In this document: in pieces, positions 16,556 to 25,952 of the stretch
Layout of the letters: every line of letters begins with the position of its first letter
Position numbering within the stretch: position 1 is the first letter of the stretch
Assembly: GCF_002902405.1 (NCBI RefSeq)
Contig: NZ_PPQS01000026.1
Location: 1 to 53,686 of the forward strand
DNA from: Staphylococcus schweitzeri
GTDB lineage: Bacteria; Bacillota; Bacilli; Staphylococcales; Staphylococcaceae
DNA length: 53,686 nucleotides
Direction: 5' to 3'
Translations under genes and position numbers: made by a program
The notes under the pieces: generated by a model
The model's database searches: none
What the model was told of the DNA's origin: nothing
The model's input: only the letters and a program-made list of their open reading frames with translations

Positions 16556-16584
16556 GTTTACAGCTATAATTGTAAACGCTATCA
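16556..16584. promoter_or_regulatory. cre site and inverted repeat in the nanA-nanK promoter region
   Basis: TTGTAAACGCTATCA (16570-16584) matches all fixed positions of the staphylococcal/Bacillus cre consensus WTGNAANCGNWNNCW. It overlaps an inverted repeat GTTTACA-N8-TGTAAAC (16556-16577). It sits 35-63 bases before nanA, suiting CcpA repression. Confidence 0.7.
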
Positions 16585-16637
16585 TAAAATGTAACAATAT
16601 CTTTTTGAAAATTGTAGTCATATTTATGTATAATTGA

Positions 16638-16652
16638 TGAAAATGTTTTTCA
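16638..16652. promoter_or_regulatory. probable NanR operator before nanK
   Basis: TGAAAATGTTTTTCA has arms TGAAAA and TTTTCA around three bases, 27 bases before the nanK start. The same arms and spacing occur at 18654-18668 between nanR and nanE. RpiR-type proteins bind such dyads, so NanR is the expected partner. Confidence 0.6.
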
Positions 16653-16678
16653 AAATCGATAGAAATGGAGTGAGTAAG

Positions 16679-17539
16679 GTGTATTATATAGCAATCGATA
16701 TTGGAGGCACTCAAATTAAATCGGCAGTTATTGACAAGCAAATGAATATGTTTGACTATCAACAAATGCCAACGCCGAACAATAAAAGTGAGCTTATTAC
16801 TGACAAAGTATATGAGATTGTAACGCGATATATGGAGAAATATCATTTAATCCAACCGGTCATAGGTATTTCGTCAGCAGGTGTTGTCGATGAACAAAAA
16901 GGGGAAATTGTGTATGCCGGACCAACCATTCCAAATTATAAAGGGACAAATTTTAAACAATTATTAAAATCACTGTCACCATATGTCAAAGTAAGAAATG
17001 ATGTCAATGCAGCATTATTAGGAGAATTAAAATTGCATCAATATCAAGCAGAACGTATTTTTTGTATGACACTTGGAACGGGCATTGGTGGTGCGTACAA
17101 AAATAATCAAGGACATATAGATAATGGTGAACTTCATAAAGCAAATGAAATAGGGTATTTATTGTATCGTCTAACAGAAGGCACAACATTTGAACAACGT
17201 GCTGCAACGAGTGCATTGAAAAAGCGCATGATAGAAGGAGGGTTTACGAGAAGTAAGCATGTACCTGTTTTATTTGAAGCTGCTGACGAAGGTGATGATG
17301 TTGCTAAGCGTATTTTGAATGAATGGGCAGATGATGTAGCTGAAGGTATTGCTCAAATACAAATCATGTATGATCCTGGCCTTATTTTAATTGGTGGAGG
17401 TATATCTGAACAAGGAGATAATCTCATTAAATATATCGAGCCGAAAGTTGCACACTATCTACCAATAGATTATAAATATGCACCGATTCAAACGACTAAG
17501 AGTAAAAATGACGCAGCATTATATGGCTGTTTGCAATGA
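16679..17539 (+). CDS. nanK: ROK-family N-acetylmannosamine kinase
   Basis: 286 residues. The N-terminus YYIAIDIGGTQIKSAVID holds the phosphate-binding loop of ROK kinases; MTLGTGIGGAY and LILIGGGISEQ are further ATP-site motifs. It phosphorylates N-acetylmannosamine to the 6-phosphate, the step after NanA. The zinc motif usual in ROK proteins (CxCGxxGCxE) is absent: GHIDNGELHKANEIGYL has no cysteines. ATG 16634 was rejected because it overlaps the operator and lacks a ribosome site; GTG 16679 has TGGAGTGA upstream and gives the expected VYYIAIDIGGT start. Divergent from nanA. Confidence 0.92.
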   Translation: MYYIAIDIGGTQIKSAVIDKQMNMFDYQQMPTPNNKSELITDKVYEIVTRYMEKYHLIQPVIGISSAGVVDEQKGEIVYAGPTIPNYKGTNFKQLLKSLSPYVKVRNDVNAALLGELKLHQYQAERIFCMTLGTGIGGAYKNNQGHIDNGELHKANEIGYLLYRLTEGTTFEQRAATSALKKRMIEGGFTRSKHVPVLFEAADEGDDVAKRILNEWADDVAEGIAQIQIMYDPGLILIGGGISEQGDNLIKYIEPKVAHYLPIDYKYAPIQTTKSKNDAALYGCLQ

Positions 17540-17740
17540 GGGTTTAAGGCAGGAGTCATTCGAAAATAGAATTTGAAACTGTGACGAGAGATGAGAGCTG
17601 TTATTAGTTCCACAGATAATGCTATATCTAGGACCAATATAAACTATATCAACCAACAGCGTACAACGGATATATTAAACTGAAGAGGATGGGACGTAGA
17701 GATCTTAGAAAATGTAAAAGGTATTTAGTATTGAAATTAA

Positions 17741-17800
17741 AAAAGCACCTAGCAACTCGTTGGGACAATCACGATGATTGTCTACAGTTGCAGGTGGGCA
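17741..17800 (-). terminator. terminator of nanR
   Basis: CACCTAGCAACT (17747-17758) pairs with AGTTGCAGGTG (17786-17796), with an inner GACAATC/GATTGTC stem. The minus-strand side is followed by a T run (A run on the plus strand at 17738-17744). Confidence 0.82.
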
Positions 17801-17815
17801 GACACGTATTATTAC

Positions 17816-18616
17816 TTATTTGTTGTCTAGGATAATAGATTTAGTATGTTGATAAGTATGACTCAGATTCTTATTTTCTAATAAATGGTAACTCACGATA
17901 TCGATTAAAAAGAGCGTTGCAATTTGCGTGTTGATAAATTGATGATCGGTATTGCGAGACTGATCAGTTGTTAAAAGTACTAAATCAGCACAGTCCGTCA
18001 GTTTACTACCTTCGAAATTGGTAATGGCTACAACATAAGCACCGTGAGCTTTGGCGACTTCCGCTGCTGAAATTAATTCCGAAGTATTACCGCTATTTGA
18101 CATAGCGATAAACATATCTGACTTCGATAATAGAGAGGCTGATATTTTCATTAAGTGTGAGTCAGTAGTCACATTACCTTTGAGTCCCATACGAATCATA
18201 CGATAATAAAATTCTGTTGCTGATAATCCTGAGCTTCCTAATCCAGCAAATAGAATTTGGCGACTTGATTGGAGCTTATTGATAAAGGTTTGAATTATAT
18301 CATTATCAATAAACTCACCTGTTTGTTGAATAATTTGTTGATGATATTTATGAATCTTTTGTATGATTGGACTATTTTCAATTGCGGTATCTGTCAGTTC
18401 TTTTTGTATATTAAATTTTAAATCTTGAAAATTTTCGTAGTCCAATTTATGGCTGAAACGTGTCATTGTAGCTGGTGACGTACCTATAGCGTGTGCTAAA
18501 GAATTGATGGTTGAAAAAGCATCACTATATCCCTGTTGTCGGATATAATTAACGATTCGTTTGTCTGTTTTAGTAAATAAATGTTGATAACGTTGAACAC
18601 GATTCTCAAATTTCAT
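17816..18616 (-). CDS. nanR: RpiR-family transcriptional regulator of sialic acid genes
   Basis: 266 residues. N-terminal RpiR helix-turn-helix (about 1-77; INSLAHAIGTSPATMTRFSHKLDYENFQDLK) and a C-terminal SIS sugar-phosphate domain (about 107-240; FAGLGSSGLSATEFYYRM and MFIAMSNSGNTSELISAAEVAKAHGA). Established work in S. aureus shows the RpiR protein of this locus represses the nan genes and is relieved by N-acetylmannosamine 6-phosphate. It is divergent from nanE, sharing a region with the TGAAAA-N3-TTTTCA dyad. GGGGTGA precedes the ATG. Confidence 0.9.
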   Translation of the reverse strand: MKFENRVQRYQHLFTKTDKRIVNYIRQQGYSDAFSTINSLAHAIGTSPATMTRFSHKLDYENFQDLKFNIQKELTDTAIENSPIIQKIHKYHQQIIQQTGEFIDNDIIQTFINKLQSSRQILFAGLGSSGLSATEFYYRMIRMGLKGNVTTDSHLMKISASLLSKSDMFIAMSNSGNTSELISAAEVAKAHGAYVVAITNFEGSKLTDCADLVLLTTDQSRNTDHQFINTQIATLFLIDIVSYHLLENKNLSHTYQHTKSIILDNK

Positions 18617-18653
18617 TGTGTCACCCCTTCATCTTAATGATTACTATTATATA

Positions 18654-18668
18654 TGAAAAATATTTTCA
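18654..18668. promoter_or_regulatory. probable NanR operator between nanR and nanE
   Basis: TGAAAAATATTTTCA has the same six-base arms and three-base spacer as the site at 16638-16652. It lies 38 bases from the nanR start and 88 from the nanE start, suiting control of both. Confidence 0.6.
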
Positions 18669-18755
18669 AGATAGTAAAAAGCATTGATAAAAATTATCTT
18701 AATGATATATTGTAAATGACTTTACGTGAAAAAACGACTTATGGAGTGAGGAATA

Positions 18756-19424
18756 ATGTTACCACATGGATTAATAGTATCTTGTCAGGCACTACCAGAT
18801 GAACCATTGCATTCATCTTTTATTATGTCGAAAATGGCATTAGCTGCGTATGAAGGTGGAGCTGTTGGTATTCGCGCAAATACTAAGGAAGACATTTTAG
18901 CAATTAAAGAAACGGTAGATTTACCAGTTATTGGTATCGTGAAACGTGATTATGACGGATCAGATGTTTTCATTACAGCAACGTCAAAAGAAGTAGACGA
19001 ATTGATAGAAAGCCAATGTGAAGTCATTGCATTGGATGCAACGCTACAGCAACGTCCGAAAGAAACGTTAGACGAATTAGTGACATATATTAGAACACAC
19101 GCACCTAACGTTGAAATCATGGCTGATATCGCGACCGTTGAAGAAGCTAAAAATGCGGCACGACTTGGCTTTGATTATATTGGCACGACGTTACATGGTT
19201 ATACGAGTTATACGAAAGGAGAATTACTTTATCAAAATGACTTCCAATTTCTAAAAGATGTACTTCAAAGTGTTGATGCAAAAGTCATTGCGGAAGGTAA
19301 TGTGATTACACCGGATATGTATAAACGCGTGATGGACTTAGGCGTTCATTGTTCAGTCGTTGGTGGTGCGATTACACGACCAAAAGAAATTACGAAACGT
19401 TTTGTTCAAGTGATGGAAGATTAA
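18756..19424 (+). CDS. nanE: N-acetylmannosamine-6-phosphate 2-epimerase
   Basis: 222 residues, a (beta/alpha)8 barrel of full length for the NanE family. It converts N-acetylmannosamine 6-phosphate to N-acetylglucosamine 6-phosphate, feeding amino-sugar breakdown by NagA and NagB elsewhere. Motifs: [35 protein letters not shown] at the start, GIVKRDY, the [15 protein letters not shown] loop, and [20 protein letters not shown] precedes the ATG. It completes the set: NanT uptake, NanA, NanK, NanE. Confidence 0.95.
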   Translation: MLPHGLIVSCQALPDEPLHSSFIMSKMALAAYEGGAVGIRANTKEDILAIKETVDLPVIGIVKRDYDGSDVFITATSKEVDELIESQCEVIALDATLQQRPKETLDELVTYIRTHAPNVEIMADIATVEEAKNAARLGFDYIGTTLHGYTSYTKGELLYQNDFQFLKDVLQSVDAKVIAEGNVITPDMYKRVMDLGVHCSVVGGAITRPKEITKRFVQVMED

Positions 19425-19435
19425 ATGATAGCTAT

Positions 19436-19520
19436 AAAAAACGAGATGACCATCATCATTTAAAAGTACCTAATCATCTTAGGTGGCCCAATAAATGGGA
19501 TGGATTCATCTCGTTTATTA
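19436..19520. terminator. large bidirectional hairpin between nanE and the YjiH-type gene
   Basis: AAACGAGATGA (19439-19449) pairs perfectly with TCATCTCGTTT (19506-19516). The 56-base interior has two further stems (ACCTAA/TTAGGT and CCCA/TGGG). The genes are convergent, so it can end both transcripts. Confidence 0.75.
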
Positions 19521-19551
19521 AATTGCGACAATGTTTTTATTTTATTTTAAA

Positions 19552-20865
19552 TTATCCAAAAATGATTAAAGCGATTGGAATTGTGATTAATAGCGACAAT
19601 GCCACGCGTAGAAACCAAATAATGATAAGTTTCCAGACAGGTATTTTAATTTCAGTTGCTAATATACACGGCACTAATGCCGAGAAAAAGATAATTGCTG
19701 ATACGCTTACAACACCGACAACAAATTTAGTACTCATTGCAGCTTTAGTTACTAACAAAGATGGTAAAAACATTTCTACAATAGAAATCGCTGACGCTTT
19801 TGCAAGTGCTGCCTGATCAGCAATTGGGAAAATATAAATAAATGGATAGAATATATAGCCAAGCCAATCAATGAAAGGTGTATAGTTAGCTACAATCAGT
19901 CCTAAAAAACCAATCGATAATATAGAAGGTAAAATACCAACAGTCATTTCTAGACCATCTTTCAAATTATCCCAGACATTCTTCAATAGAGATGGTGTTA
20001 ATGCATTTTGTTTCATCGCCTCTGCATATGCAGTTTTCAGTCTGCTTCCTTCAATAGCAACTTCTTGTTCTCCTTCTTGTCCATTATAATATTCTGTTGA
20101 TTCATTGGTGATTGGTGGTAGCCATGCAGTAATTGCAGTCACGACAAATGTGATGACTAAAGTTATCCAAAAGTATAAATTCCAATGCGACATTAATCCT
20201 AAAGTTTTAGCAACAATAATCATAAAAGTTGCTGATACTGTTGAGAAACCAGTTGCGATAATGGTTGCTTCTCTTTTGTTATACATACCTTGCTTATATA
20301 CGCGATTAGTAATCAATAAGCCTAAGGAATAACTGCCAACAAATGAAGCAACTGCATCAATTGCTGACTTACCAGGTGTTTTAAATATAGGTCGCATAAT
20401 AGGCTCCATATAAACACCGACAAACTCAAGTAAGCCATAGCCTACCAATAAAGAAAGTGCAATTGCACCAACTGGAATTAAGATACTTAATGGCATCATT
20501 AATTTTTCAAACAAAAATGGACCATAGTCAGCCTTGAACAGAATTGACGGACCAATCTTAAATACATACATTATACCGATAACTGCACCTGCGACTTTAA
20601 ATAATGTAATGATTAAATTGGTGATTGAAGTCATAAACGTACGTCTAACTATTGGTAACGCTGTCCCAATTAAAATCATAATCAGTGCAACATAGGGCAT
20701 GAGCGGACCTAACAATGAACGAATGGCAAGATGTACATGATCCACTAATATTGTATTGTTTTTACTGATAGTAAAAGGTACAAAAAAGCAAAGTATACCA
20801 ATCAAGCTATAGACATAAAAACGCCACGCACTTGGTTGTTGTGCATTTAAACGTTGATTATTCAT
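19552..20865 (-). CDS. YjiH family membrane protein with Gate (nucleoside recognition) domains
   Basis: 437 residues with ten or more membrane segments. Two Gate-type units are visible: one around residues 130-260 (VDAVASFVGSYSLGLLITNRVYKQGMYNKREATIIATGFSTVS) and one near 330-430 (FPIADQAALAKASAISIVEMFLPSLLVTKAAMSTKFVVGVVSVSAIIFFSA). Gate proteins are related to concentrative nucleoside carriers and SpoIIIAE-like proteins; the transported compound of YjiH is not established. Its place beside the nan genes could mean a link to amino-sugar or nucleoside use, but it has its own promoter and terminator. GGGAGTG precedes the ATG. Confidence 0.8.
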   Translation of the reverse strand: MNNQRLNAQQPSAWRFYVYSLIGILCFFVPFTISKNNTILVDHVHLAIRSLLGPLMPYVALIMILIGTALPIVRRTFMTSITNLIITLFKVAGAVIGIMYVFKIGPSILFKADYGPFLFEKLMMPLSILIPVGAIALSLLVGYGLLEFVGVYMEPIMRPIFKTPGKSAIDAVASFVGSYSLGLLITNRVYKQGMYNKREATIIATGFSTVSATFMIIVAKTLGLMSHWNLYFWITLVITFVVTAITAWLPPITNESTEYYNGQEGEQEVAIEGSRLKTAYAEAMKQNALTPSLLKNVWDNLKDGLEMTVGILPSILSIGFLGLIVANYTPFIDWLGYIFYPFIYIFPIADQAALAKASAISIVEMFLPSLLVTKAAMSTKFVVGVVSVSAIIFFSALVPCILATEIKIPVWKLIIIWFLRVALSLLITIPIALIIFG

Positions 20866-21277
20866 TAAAACACTCCCTTTGTTTAAGTGAATATAAAAGA
20901 TATGTGATGCAGTTGCCCCATATATAAATCAATATTTTAATTTAGAAAAATCTGAAAACTTATTTTAATTGTATAGTTTGACGCATTTACCGACCAATAC
21001 AAATTAACTAATTATATATAACTTAAAACTATATTGAATTATAAAAAGCGAAGGATATTTAATTGTTGAATAGGCTTTAACAGTACAAAAAAGAAAGAAT
21101 TATAAATTTTATAAAAAGATGACTTGGAAGAATATAGTGAAATTACAAGAACATATTATTAACTTTTTATTAATTTTGTAATATGAATTAAAAACAAATA
21201 TATGTCATGTTATATTGAAGATGCAGTTGTTTTTCATTCTCAATAGGGGGTCTAAAAAATACTTTTGAGGTGATTAT
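20866..21277. other. divergent promoter region between YjiH-type gene and geh
   Basis: 412 bases, very AT-rich, with no open frame of note. It must carry the start signals of both genes. A weak CodY-like 15-mer (20946-20960, 11 of 15 matches, core CTGAAAA) is the only site I can point to; I saw no clear SaeR direct repeat. Confidence 0.5.
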
Positions 21278-23308
21278 ATGATAAGAGAACAAGAGAGAAG
21301 AAAGTATAGTATCAGAAAGTATTCTATTGGTGTGGTGTCAGTACTAGCAGCAACAGTGTTTGTTGTATCAACACATGATGCAAAAGCCTCTGAAAAAACA
21401 CCGACGTCTGATGCAGTGGCACAAAAAGAAACACTAAATCAACCGGGAGAACATAGGGATATTCAAAGATTACAGAAAGATGAACTGTTATCAAAGCAAT
21501 TAAACAATGCGCTTCAATCATCCAAGCAACACCCAACAAAAGACGATAAAACGAATGAATCACAAAATAATAACAAAGCAACACAAAATTCTGAACAACA
21601 AAATGTCGAACAGTTATCTAAAGCTAATTCGAATAAAAATACTGGGAATCAAGATACTATTAAACAAAATGATATGCGTGTAGAACAGAATAATTCAAAA
21701 TCAAATGCAGATGTGAAAGAAGTTGATAAATCACAACCATCTGTTCCTACACAAAACGTATTACCAAATCATAATAAAGCAACACCAACTTCAATTACAC
21801 CCCCGTCTAATGATAAAACTGCACCTAAATCAACAAAAGCACAAGATGCAACCACGGACAAACATCCAAATCAACAAGATACACATCAACCAGCGCATCA
21901 AATCGTAGATGCAAAGCAAGATGATAATGTTCGCCAAAGTGAACAGAAACCGCAAGTTGACGATTTAAGTAAACATATCGATAAACAAAATCCCCCTGAG
22001 AAACCGACAGATAAAAATACGGATAATCAACAACTAATCAAAGATGCGCTCCAAGCACCTAAAGCACGTTCGACAAATCATGTTGCAGTAGCAGATGCTA
22101 AGAAGATACATCCAATTAAAGCAAATCAAGTTCAACCACTCAACAAATATCCAGTTGTTTTTGTACATGGATTTTTAGGATTGGTAGGCGATAATGCGCC
22201 TGCTTTATATCCAAATTATTGGGGTGGGAATAAGTTTAAGGTTATCGAAGAATTAAGAAAGCAAGGTTATAACGTACATCAAGCAAGTGTAGGAGCTTTT
22301 AGTAGTAACCATGATCGTGCTGTAGAACTTTATTATTATATTAAAGGGGGACGCGTTGATTATGGCGCAGCTCATGCCGCGAAATATGGACACGAACGCT
22401 ATGGCAAAACATATAAAGGCATTATGCCGGACTGGGAACCGGGTAAAAAGGTACATCTTGTAGGACATAGTATGGGTGGGCAAACGATTCGTTTAATGGA
22501 ACAATTTTTGAGGAATGGTAACCAAGAAGAAATTGACTATCAGAAAGCACATGGTGGAGAAATATCACCATTATTTGTTGGAGGCAAAAATAATATGGTT
22601 GCATCAATTACAACACTAGGTACGCCACATAATGGTTCGCAAGCGGCAGATAAATTCGGAAATACAGAAACTGTTAGAAAAATTATGTATGCATTAAATC
22701 GAATTGCGGGTAATAAATATTCAAATATAGATTTAGGACTGACGCAATGGGGGTTCAAACAGCAACCAAATGAAAGTTATATTGACTATATAAAACGAGT
22801 AGGTAACAGTAAAATTTGGACATCAACTGATAATGCTGCGTATGATTTAACGTTAGATGGATCTGCCAAATTGAATAACATGACAAGTATGAACCCGAAT
22901 ATAGCCTACACGACTTATACTGGTGTATCATCACATACTGGACCTTTAGGCTATGAAAATCCTGATTTAGGTACATTTTTCTTAATGGATACAACTAGTA
23001 GAATCATTGGACATGATGCAAGAGAAGAATGGCGCAAAAATGATGGTGTAGTACCAGTAATTTCATCATTACATCCATCCAATCAGCCATTTGTTAATGT
23101 CACGAATGATGAACCTGCAACACGAAGAGGTATTTGGCAAGTTAAACCTATTTTACAAGGTTGGGACCATGTCGACTTTATTGGAATAGATTTCCTAGAC
23201 TTCAAACGTAAAGGTGCAGAGCTCTCCAACTTCTATACTGGTATTATTAATGACTTGTTGCGTGTTGAAGCAACTGAAGGTAAAGATACACAATTGAAAG
23301 CCGGTTAA
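21278..23308 (+). CDS. geh: secreted triacylglycerol lipase 2 (glycerol ester hydrolase) with YSIRK signal
   Basis: 676 residues. YSIRK-type signal (YSIRKYSIG at 10-18; likely cleavage after Ala37), a long Gln/Asn/Lys/Thr-rich pro-region (about 38-290), then the mature alpha/beta-hydrolase ([17 protein letters not shown] onward). Catalytic residues: Ser398 in GHSMGGQ, Asp589 in KNDGVVPV and His631 in GWDHVDF. Geh cleaves host triacylglycerols and bacterial lipoprotein acyl chains. The mature part closely matches S. aureus Geh, but the signal and first third of the pro-region look quite different and the total is shorter than the roughly 690 residues I recall. GAGGTGAT precedes the ATG. In S. 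aureus, phage L54a inserts near the gene's 3' end; here the frame is whole. Confidence 0.94.
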   Translation: MIREQERRKYSIRKYSIGVVSVLAATVFVVSTHDAKASEKTPTSDAVAQKETLNQPGEHRDIQRLQKDELLSKQLNNALQSSKQHPTKDDKTNESQNNNKATQNSEQQNVEQLSKANSNKNTGNQDTIKQNDMRVEQNNSKSNADVKEVDKSQPSVPTQNVLPNHNKATPTSITPPSNDKTAPKSTKAQDATTDKHPNQQDTHQPAHQIVDAKQDDNVRQSEQKPQVDDLSKHIDKQNPPEKPTDKNTDNQQLIKDALQAPKARSTNHVAVADAKKIHPIKANQVQPLNKYPVVFVHGFLGLVGDNAPALYPNYWGGNKFKVIEELRKQGYNVHQASVGAFSSNHDRAVELYYYIKGGRVDYGAAHAAKYGHERYGKTYKGIMPDWEPGKKVHLVGHSMGGQTIRLMEQFLRNGNQEEIDYQKAHGGEISPLFVGGKNNMVASITTLGTPHNGSQAADKFGNTETVRKIMYALNRIAGNKYSNIDLGLTQWGFKQQPNESYIDYIKRVGNSKIWTSTDNAAYDLTLDGSAKLNNMTSMNPNIAYTTYTGVSSHTGPLGYENPDLGTFFLMDTTSRIIGHDAREEWRKNDGVVPVISSLHPSNQPFVNVTNDEPATRRGIWQVKPILQGWDHVDFIGIDFLDFKRKGAELSNFYTGIINDLLRVEATEGKDTQLKAG

Positions 23309-23411
23309 ATATCAAACTATATATACAAAGGAAAGAGTGATTTTAGTATTTTGAAAATATAGCATGACTAATTTAACAGTATAGTATTAATTATGAAAAG
23401 GTTTAAGCAGA

Positions 23412-23460
23412 ATAAAGCGCCTGTCTCATTAGTGAAAGCTAAAGGGACGGGCGTTTTAAA
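23412..23460 (+). terminator. terminator downstream of geh
   Basis: An imperfect stem beginning GCGCCTGTCTC (23417-23427) and ending GGGACGGGCGT (23444-23454), followed by TTTTAAA. It lies about 110 bases after the geh stop. Confidence 0.7.
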
Positions 23461-23545
23461 TGGAGATAAATTGTATTGATAATAGTGTTTGTCGGATTGC
23501 CGTTTGTTATGATGACATAGTGGATTTTTGATAAGTGAATAAATC

Positions 23546-24373
23546 TTAGTTTGTTGTTATAGCATTTAAGAAATCCACAACTTTACGATAAATAGTGATT
23601 GCTTCGTCATTAGGTCTACGATCAAAATCATGTTCGTTTTTATTCACGCGTTCAAATGTTGAATGTGGAACATGATTCATGATATGTTCGCTTTCCTCAA
23701 CGGGAACATCATAATCGCCATTACAATGCGCAACGAAAACAGGTGGAAGTGTTTTAAGTTCATTTGGTGAGATGTTGTATTTTGAATCGGTATAATCAGA
23801 AATATTAATCATATTTATCCATTTACCTGTGCCACGTGCATAAACGTAGATTAAAAAACGTTGTGCGATTTGATCTTGAACAACCGGTGTTGGTGAAGTG
23901 AGTTGTGCAATCATTGTTTCGTTTACGCTTTGAGCTATTTTTGTGTAATAACTATTAGTTGTTTTAAAAGGTTCAGTGTTGATGCGACTATAACCATAAA
24001 AATCAATAACACCATCAATATCTCTGTCTCGTGCAATTAATAGACTTAAATATGCACCTGATGATCTGCCAAAGGTAAAAATAGGGCAATTAGAATATTG
24101 TGATTGAATCGCATCGAATGATGCGTAGACATCCTCAATAATGCAATCGAGACTTACTTCTGGTAATAAACGATAACTTAGTTGAATTAAATCGTAATGT
24201 TCCGTAAGGATATCGATATACTGTGGGGATAAATCGTTAGCTTTACCGAACATTAATCCACCACCGTGGATGTAGACAATAGCGCCTTTTGTTGGTTGAT
24301 TTTTTGCTTTTATAATTGTGTAAGGTAATGCAAATGCATCTTTAGTAATTACTTTATTTTTAATTTCAGTCAC
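23546..24373 (-). CDS. alpha/beta hydrolase (esterase/acetyl-hydrolase type)
   Basis: 275 residues, cytosolic, no signal peptide. The oxyanion-hole motif YIHGGGLMFG (about 34-43) and the nucleophile elbow FGRSSGAYLSLL (Ser within GRSSG) place it in the alpha/beta hydrolase fold; NEHDFDRRP near the C-terminus supplies the probable catalytic histidine. Substrates are likely small carboxyl or acetyl esters. The start is GTG with AAGGAG 11 bases upstream. It is 72 bases downstream of the Old Yellow Enzyme gene on the same strand and probably cotranscribed, suggesting a shared job with the flavin enzymes here. Confidence 0.8.
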   Translation of the reverse strand: MTEIKNKVITKDAFALPYTIIKAKNQPTKGAIVYIHGGGLMFGKANDLSPQYIDILTEHYDLIQLSYRLLPEVSLDCIIEDVYASFDAIQSQYSNCPIFTFGRSSGAYLSLLIARDRDIDGVIDFYGYSRINTEPFKTTNSYYTKIAQSVNETMIAQLTSPTPVVQDQIAQRFLIYVYARGTGKWINMINISDYTDSKYNISPNELKTLPPVFVAHCNGDYDVPVEESEHIMNHVPHSTFERVNKNEHDFDRRPNDEAITIYRKVVDFLNAITTN

Positions 24374-24445
24374 GATGTAATAGACTCCTTATTTTTGAAA
24401 TTGATGTCATTATAACACTGTCTTAAATTTCCATGAAAAATAGTC

Positions 24446-25645
24446 TTAAGACGATGAGTCATTATAATTTTGTTCCAATTGACGTAAAGCGTCACGGGTA
24501 TGCTTCTTTAGACCTTCCCCATAATCCATCATTTTAACAATATCTTTAAAAGCAGCACGCGGAATAGCTAAACTTTCTAAATCTTCCATAGAAAATCCAA
24601 GATTGATATCATATGGTCGCTGTTCAGCAAGTTTATGCACAAAGTCAGGTTCTGTGACAAAAGGCGAAGACATGCCGACCATATCTGCATGTTGTAAAGC
24701 ATCTAAAGCAGACTCTGGAGAATTAATCCCGCCACTTGCAATTAAAGGGATGCGACCAGCTAAATGTTCATAGACAATTTGGTTAACTGGCCGACCGAAA
24801 TGTTCGCCTGGTGTACGCGACGTATTTTGATAAATATGTCGACCCCAGCTAGCGATTGCTAAATATTGGATGTTTGAAACGTCCATGACCCAATCGATTA
24901 ATTGATTGAACTCGTCAATGGTATATCCTAAATCACTACCTCTGGTTTCTTCTGGCGTTGCTCGAAATCCTAAAATAAAATTGTCAGGTGCTTCTTTATC
25001 AATCACTTCTTGTACCGCACGCATAACTTCTAAACATAATCTTGCACGATTTCTTAATGAGTCGGTACCGTAATGGTCTGTACGTTTATTCGAAAAAGTT
25101 GAGAAAAATGTTTGAATCAGCAAACGTTGTGCAATTGAAATTTCTACACCATCGAATCCAGCTTTAATTGCGCGTAATGTAGCATCACTATATTGCTGAA
25201 TAATTTCATTAATTTTACTTTGTGACATAGCTATGACTTCATGTTGAATTGGTGAATGCAAGGTCATCGGACTTGGTCCATATACCTTTCCATAATTTAA
25301 AATTGCCTGATTTGAAAAACGACCAGCATGCGCTAGTTGAATAATAGCGAGGTTACCATGTTGTTTCATTGTAGTTGCCAAATCAGTTAATCCAGGGGTA
25401 CAAGCATTGTGATCGATATTAAAGCCGTATTCAAACAATTGACCATAAGGTTCAATATAGGCAGCGCCTGTGACTTGCATGCCAGCTGAATTTGAACGAC
25501 GTGCAGCATAAGCCAAGTCTGCTTTTGTAATATAGCCTTCTTTTGTTGATGCGTTTACGGTCATTGGTGATAATACAAAGCGATTCGCAATTTTGATGCC
25601 ATTAGGTAAGTGGATTGATTGTAAAAGTGGTTTGTATCGGTACAT
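24446..25645 (-). CDS. NADH-dependent flavin oxidoreductase, Old Yellow Enzyme family
   Basis: 399 residues, TIM-barrel flavoprotein. It begins with family motifs LLQSIHLPNGIKIANRFVLSPMTVNAS, has IIQLAHAGRFSNQ (flavin/substrate contacts), GFDGVEISIAQRLLIQTFFS where most relatives read GVEIHGAHGYLI, and IPLIASGGINSPESAL for FMN phosphate. OYE enzymes reduce activated double bonds of electrophilic compounds such as enones and quinones. The usual HGAHGYL loop is altered to SIAQRLL, so substrate choice may differ. It is divergent from the LLM/GcvH-L/macrodomain/SirTM/LplA2 operon, and homologous loci have been described as oxidative-stress-linked. AAAGGAA precedes the ATG. Confidence 0.87.
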   Translation of the reverse strand: MYRYKPLLQSIHLPNGIKIANRFVLSPMTVNASTKEGYITKADLAYAARRSNSAGMQVTGAAYIEPYGQLFEYGFNIDHNACTPGLTDLATTMKQHGNLAIIQLAHAGRFSNQAILNYGKVYGPSPMTLHSPIQHEVIAMSQSKINEIIQQYSDATLRAIKAGFDGVEISIAQRLLIQTFFSTFSNKRTDHYGTDSLRNRARLCLEVMRAVQEVIDKEAPDNFILGFRATPEETRGSDLGYTIDEFNQLIDWVMDVSNIQYLAIASWGRHIYQNTSRTPGEHFGRPVNQIVYEHLAGRIPLIASGGINSPESALDALQHADMVGMSSPFVTEPDFVHKLAEQRPYDINLGFSMEDLESLAIPRAAFKDIVKMMDYGEGLKKHTRDALRQLEQNYNDSSS

Positions 25646-25952
25646 GCTATTATTCCTTTTCTATTCAATATTGATTTCAAAGTACCATGGAAAGCTTGAA
25701 TAATCAATGATGAACAGTCTTGATAGAATAGAATTGGCACAGGGAAAGCATTTTTAAAATTAAAATTGAATTAATGTATGACATTTGTAGTTCTGAAAAT
25801 GTGAATCTGAAAATGAAAAATTAAGGCGAAAAGATATAAAAGTTAATTGAAAAACGTTATCATATACGTGGGTATATGAAGAAGGAATAGTATTAAGAAC
25901 GTTAAAATGTTATGACGGTTTAAGATGATAGGAGAAGTTTGGAGATGACGGT
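25646..25952. promoter_or_regulatory. divergent promoter region of OYE and SirTM operons
   Basis: 307 bases without genes. The notable feature is TCATATACGTGGGTATATGA (25860-25879), arms TCATATAC and GTATATGA around four bases, a typical repressor site, about 75 bases before the LLM gene. Another part is a six-codon open frame beginning ATG 25945 that overlaps the TTG start of the LLM gene out of frame. Confidence 0.55.

Noticed and set aside
19349..19816. 155-codon plus-strand frame after nanE
   Set aside because: Begins inside nanE in another frame, crosses the terminator hairpin and runs antisense to the YjiH-type gene.
20946..20960. CodY-like 15-mer upstream of geh
   Set aside because: Only 11 of 15 matches in very AT-rich DNA; kept as a note in the intergenic entry, not as a separate site.
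21278..23308. Possible phage L54a insertion in geh
   Set aside because: The reading frame is complete through the C-terminus with all catalytic residues, so no prophage splits the gene.
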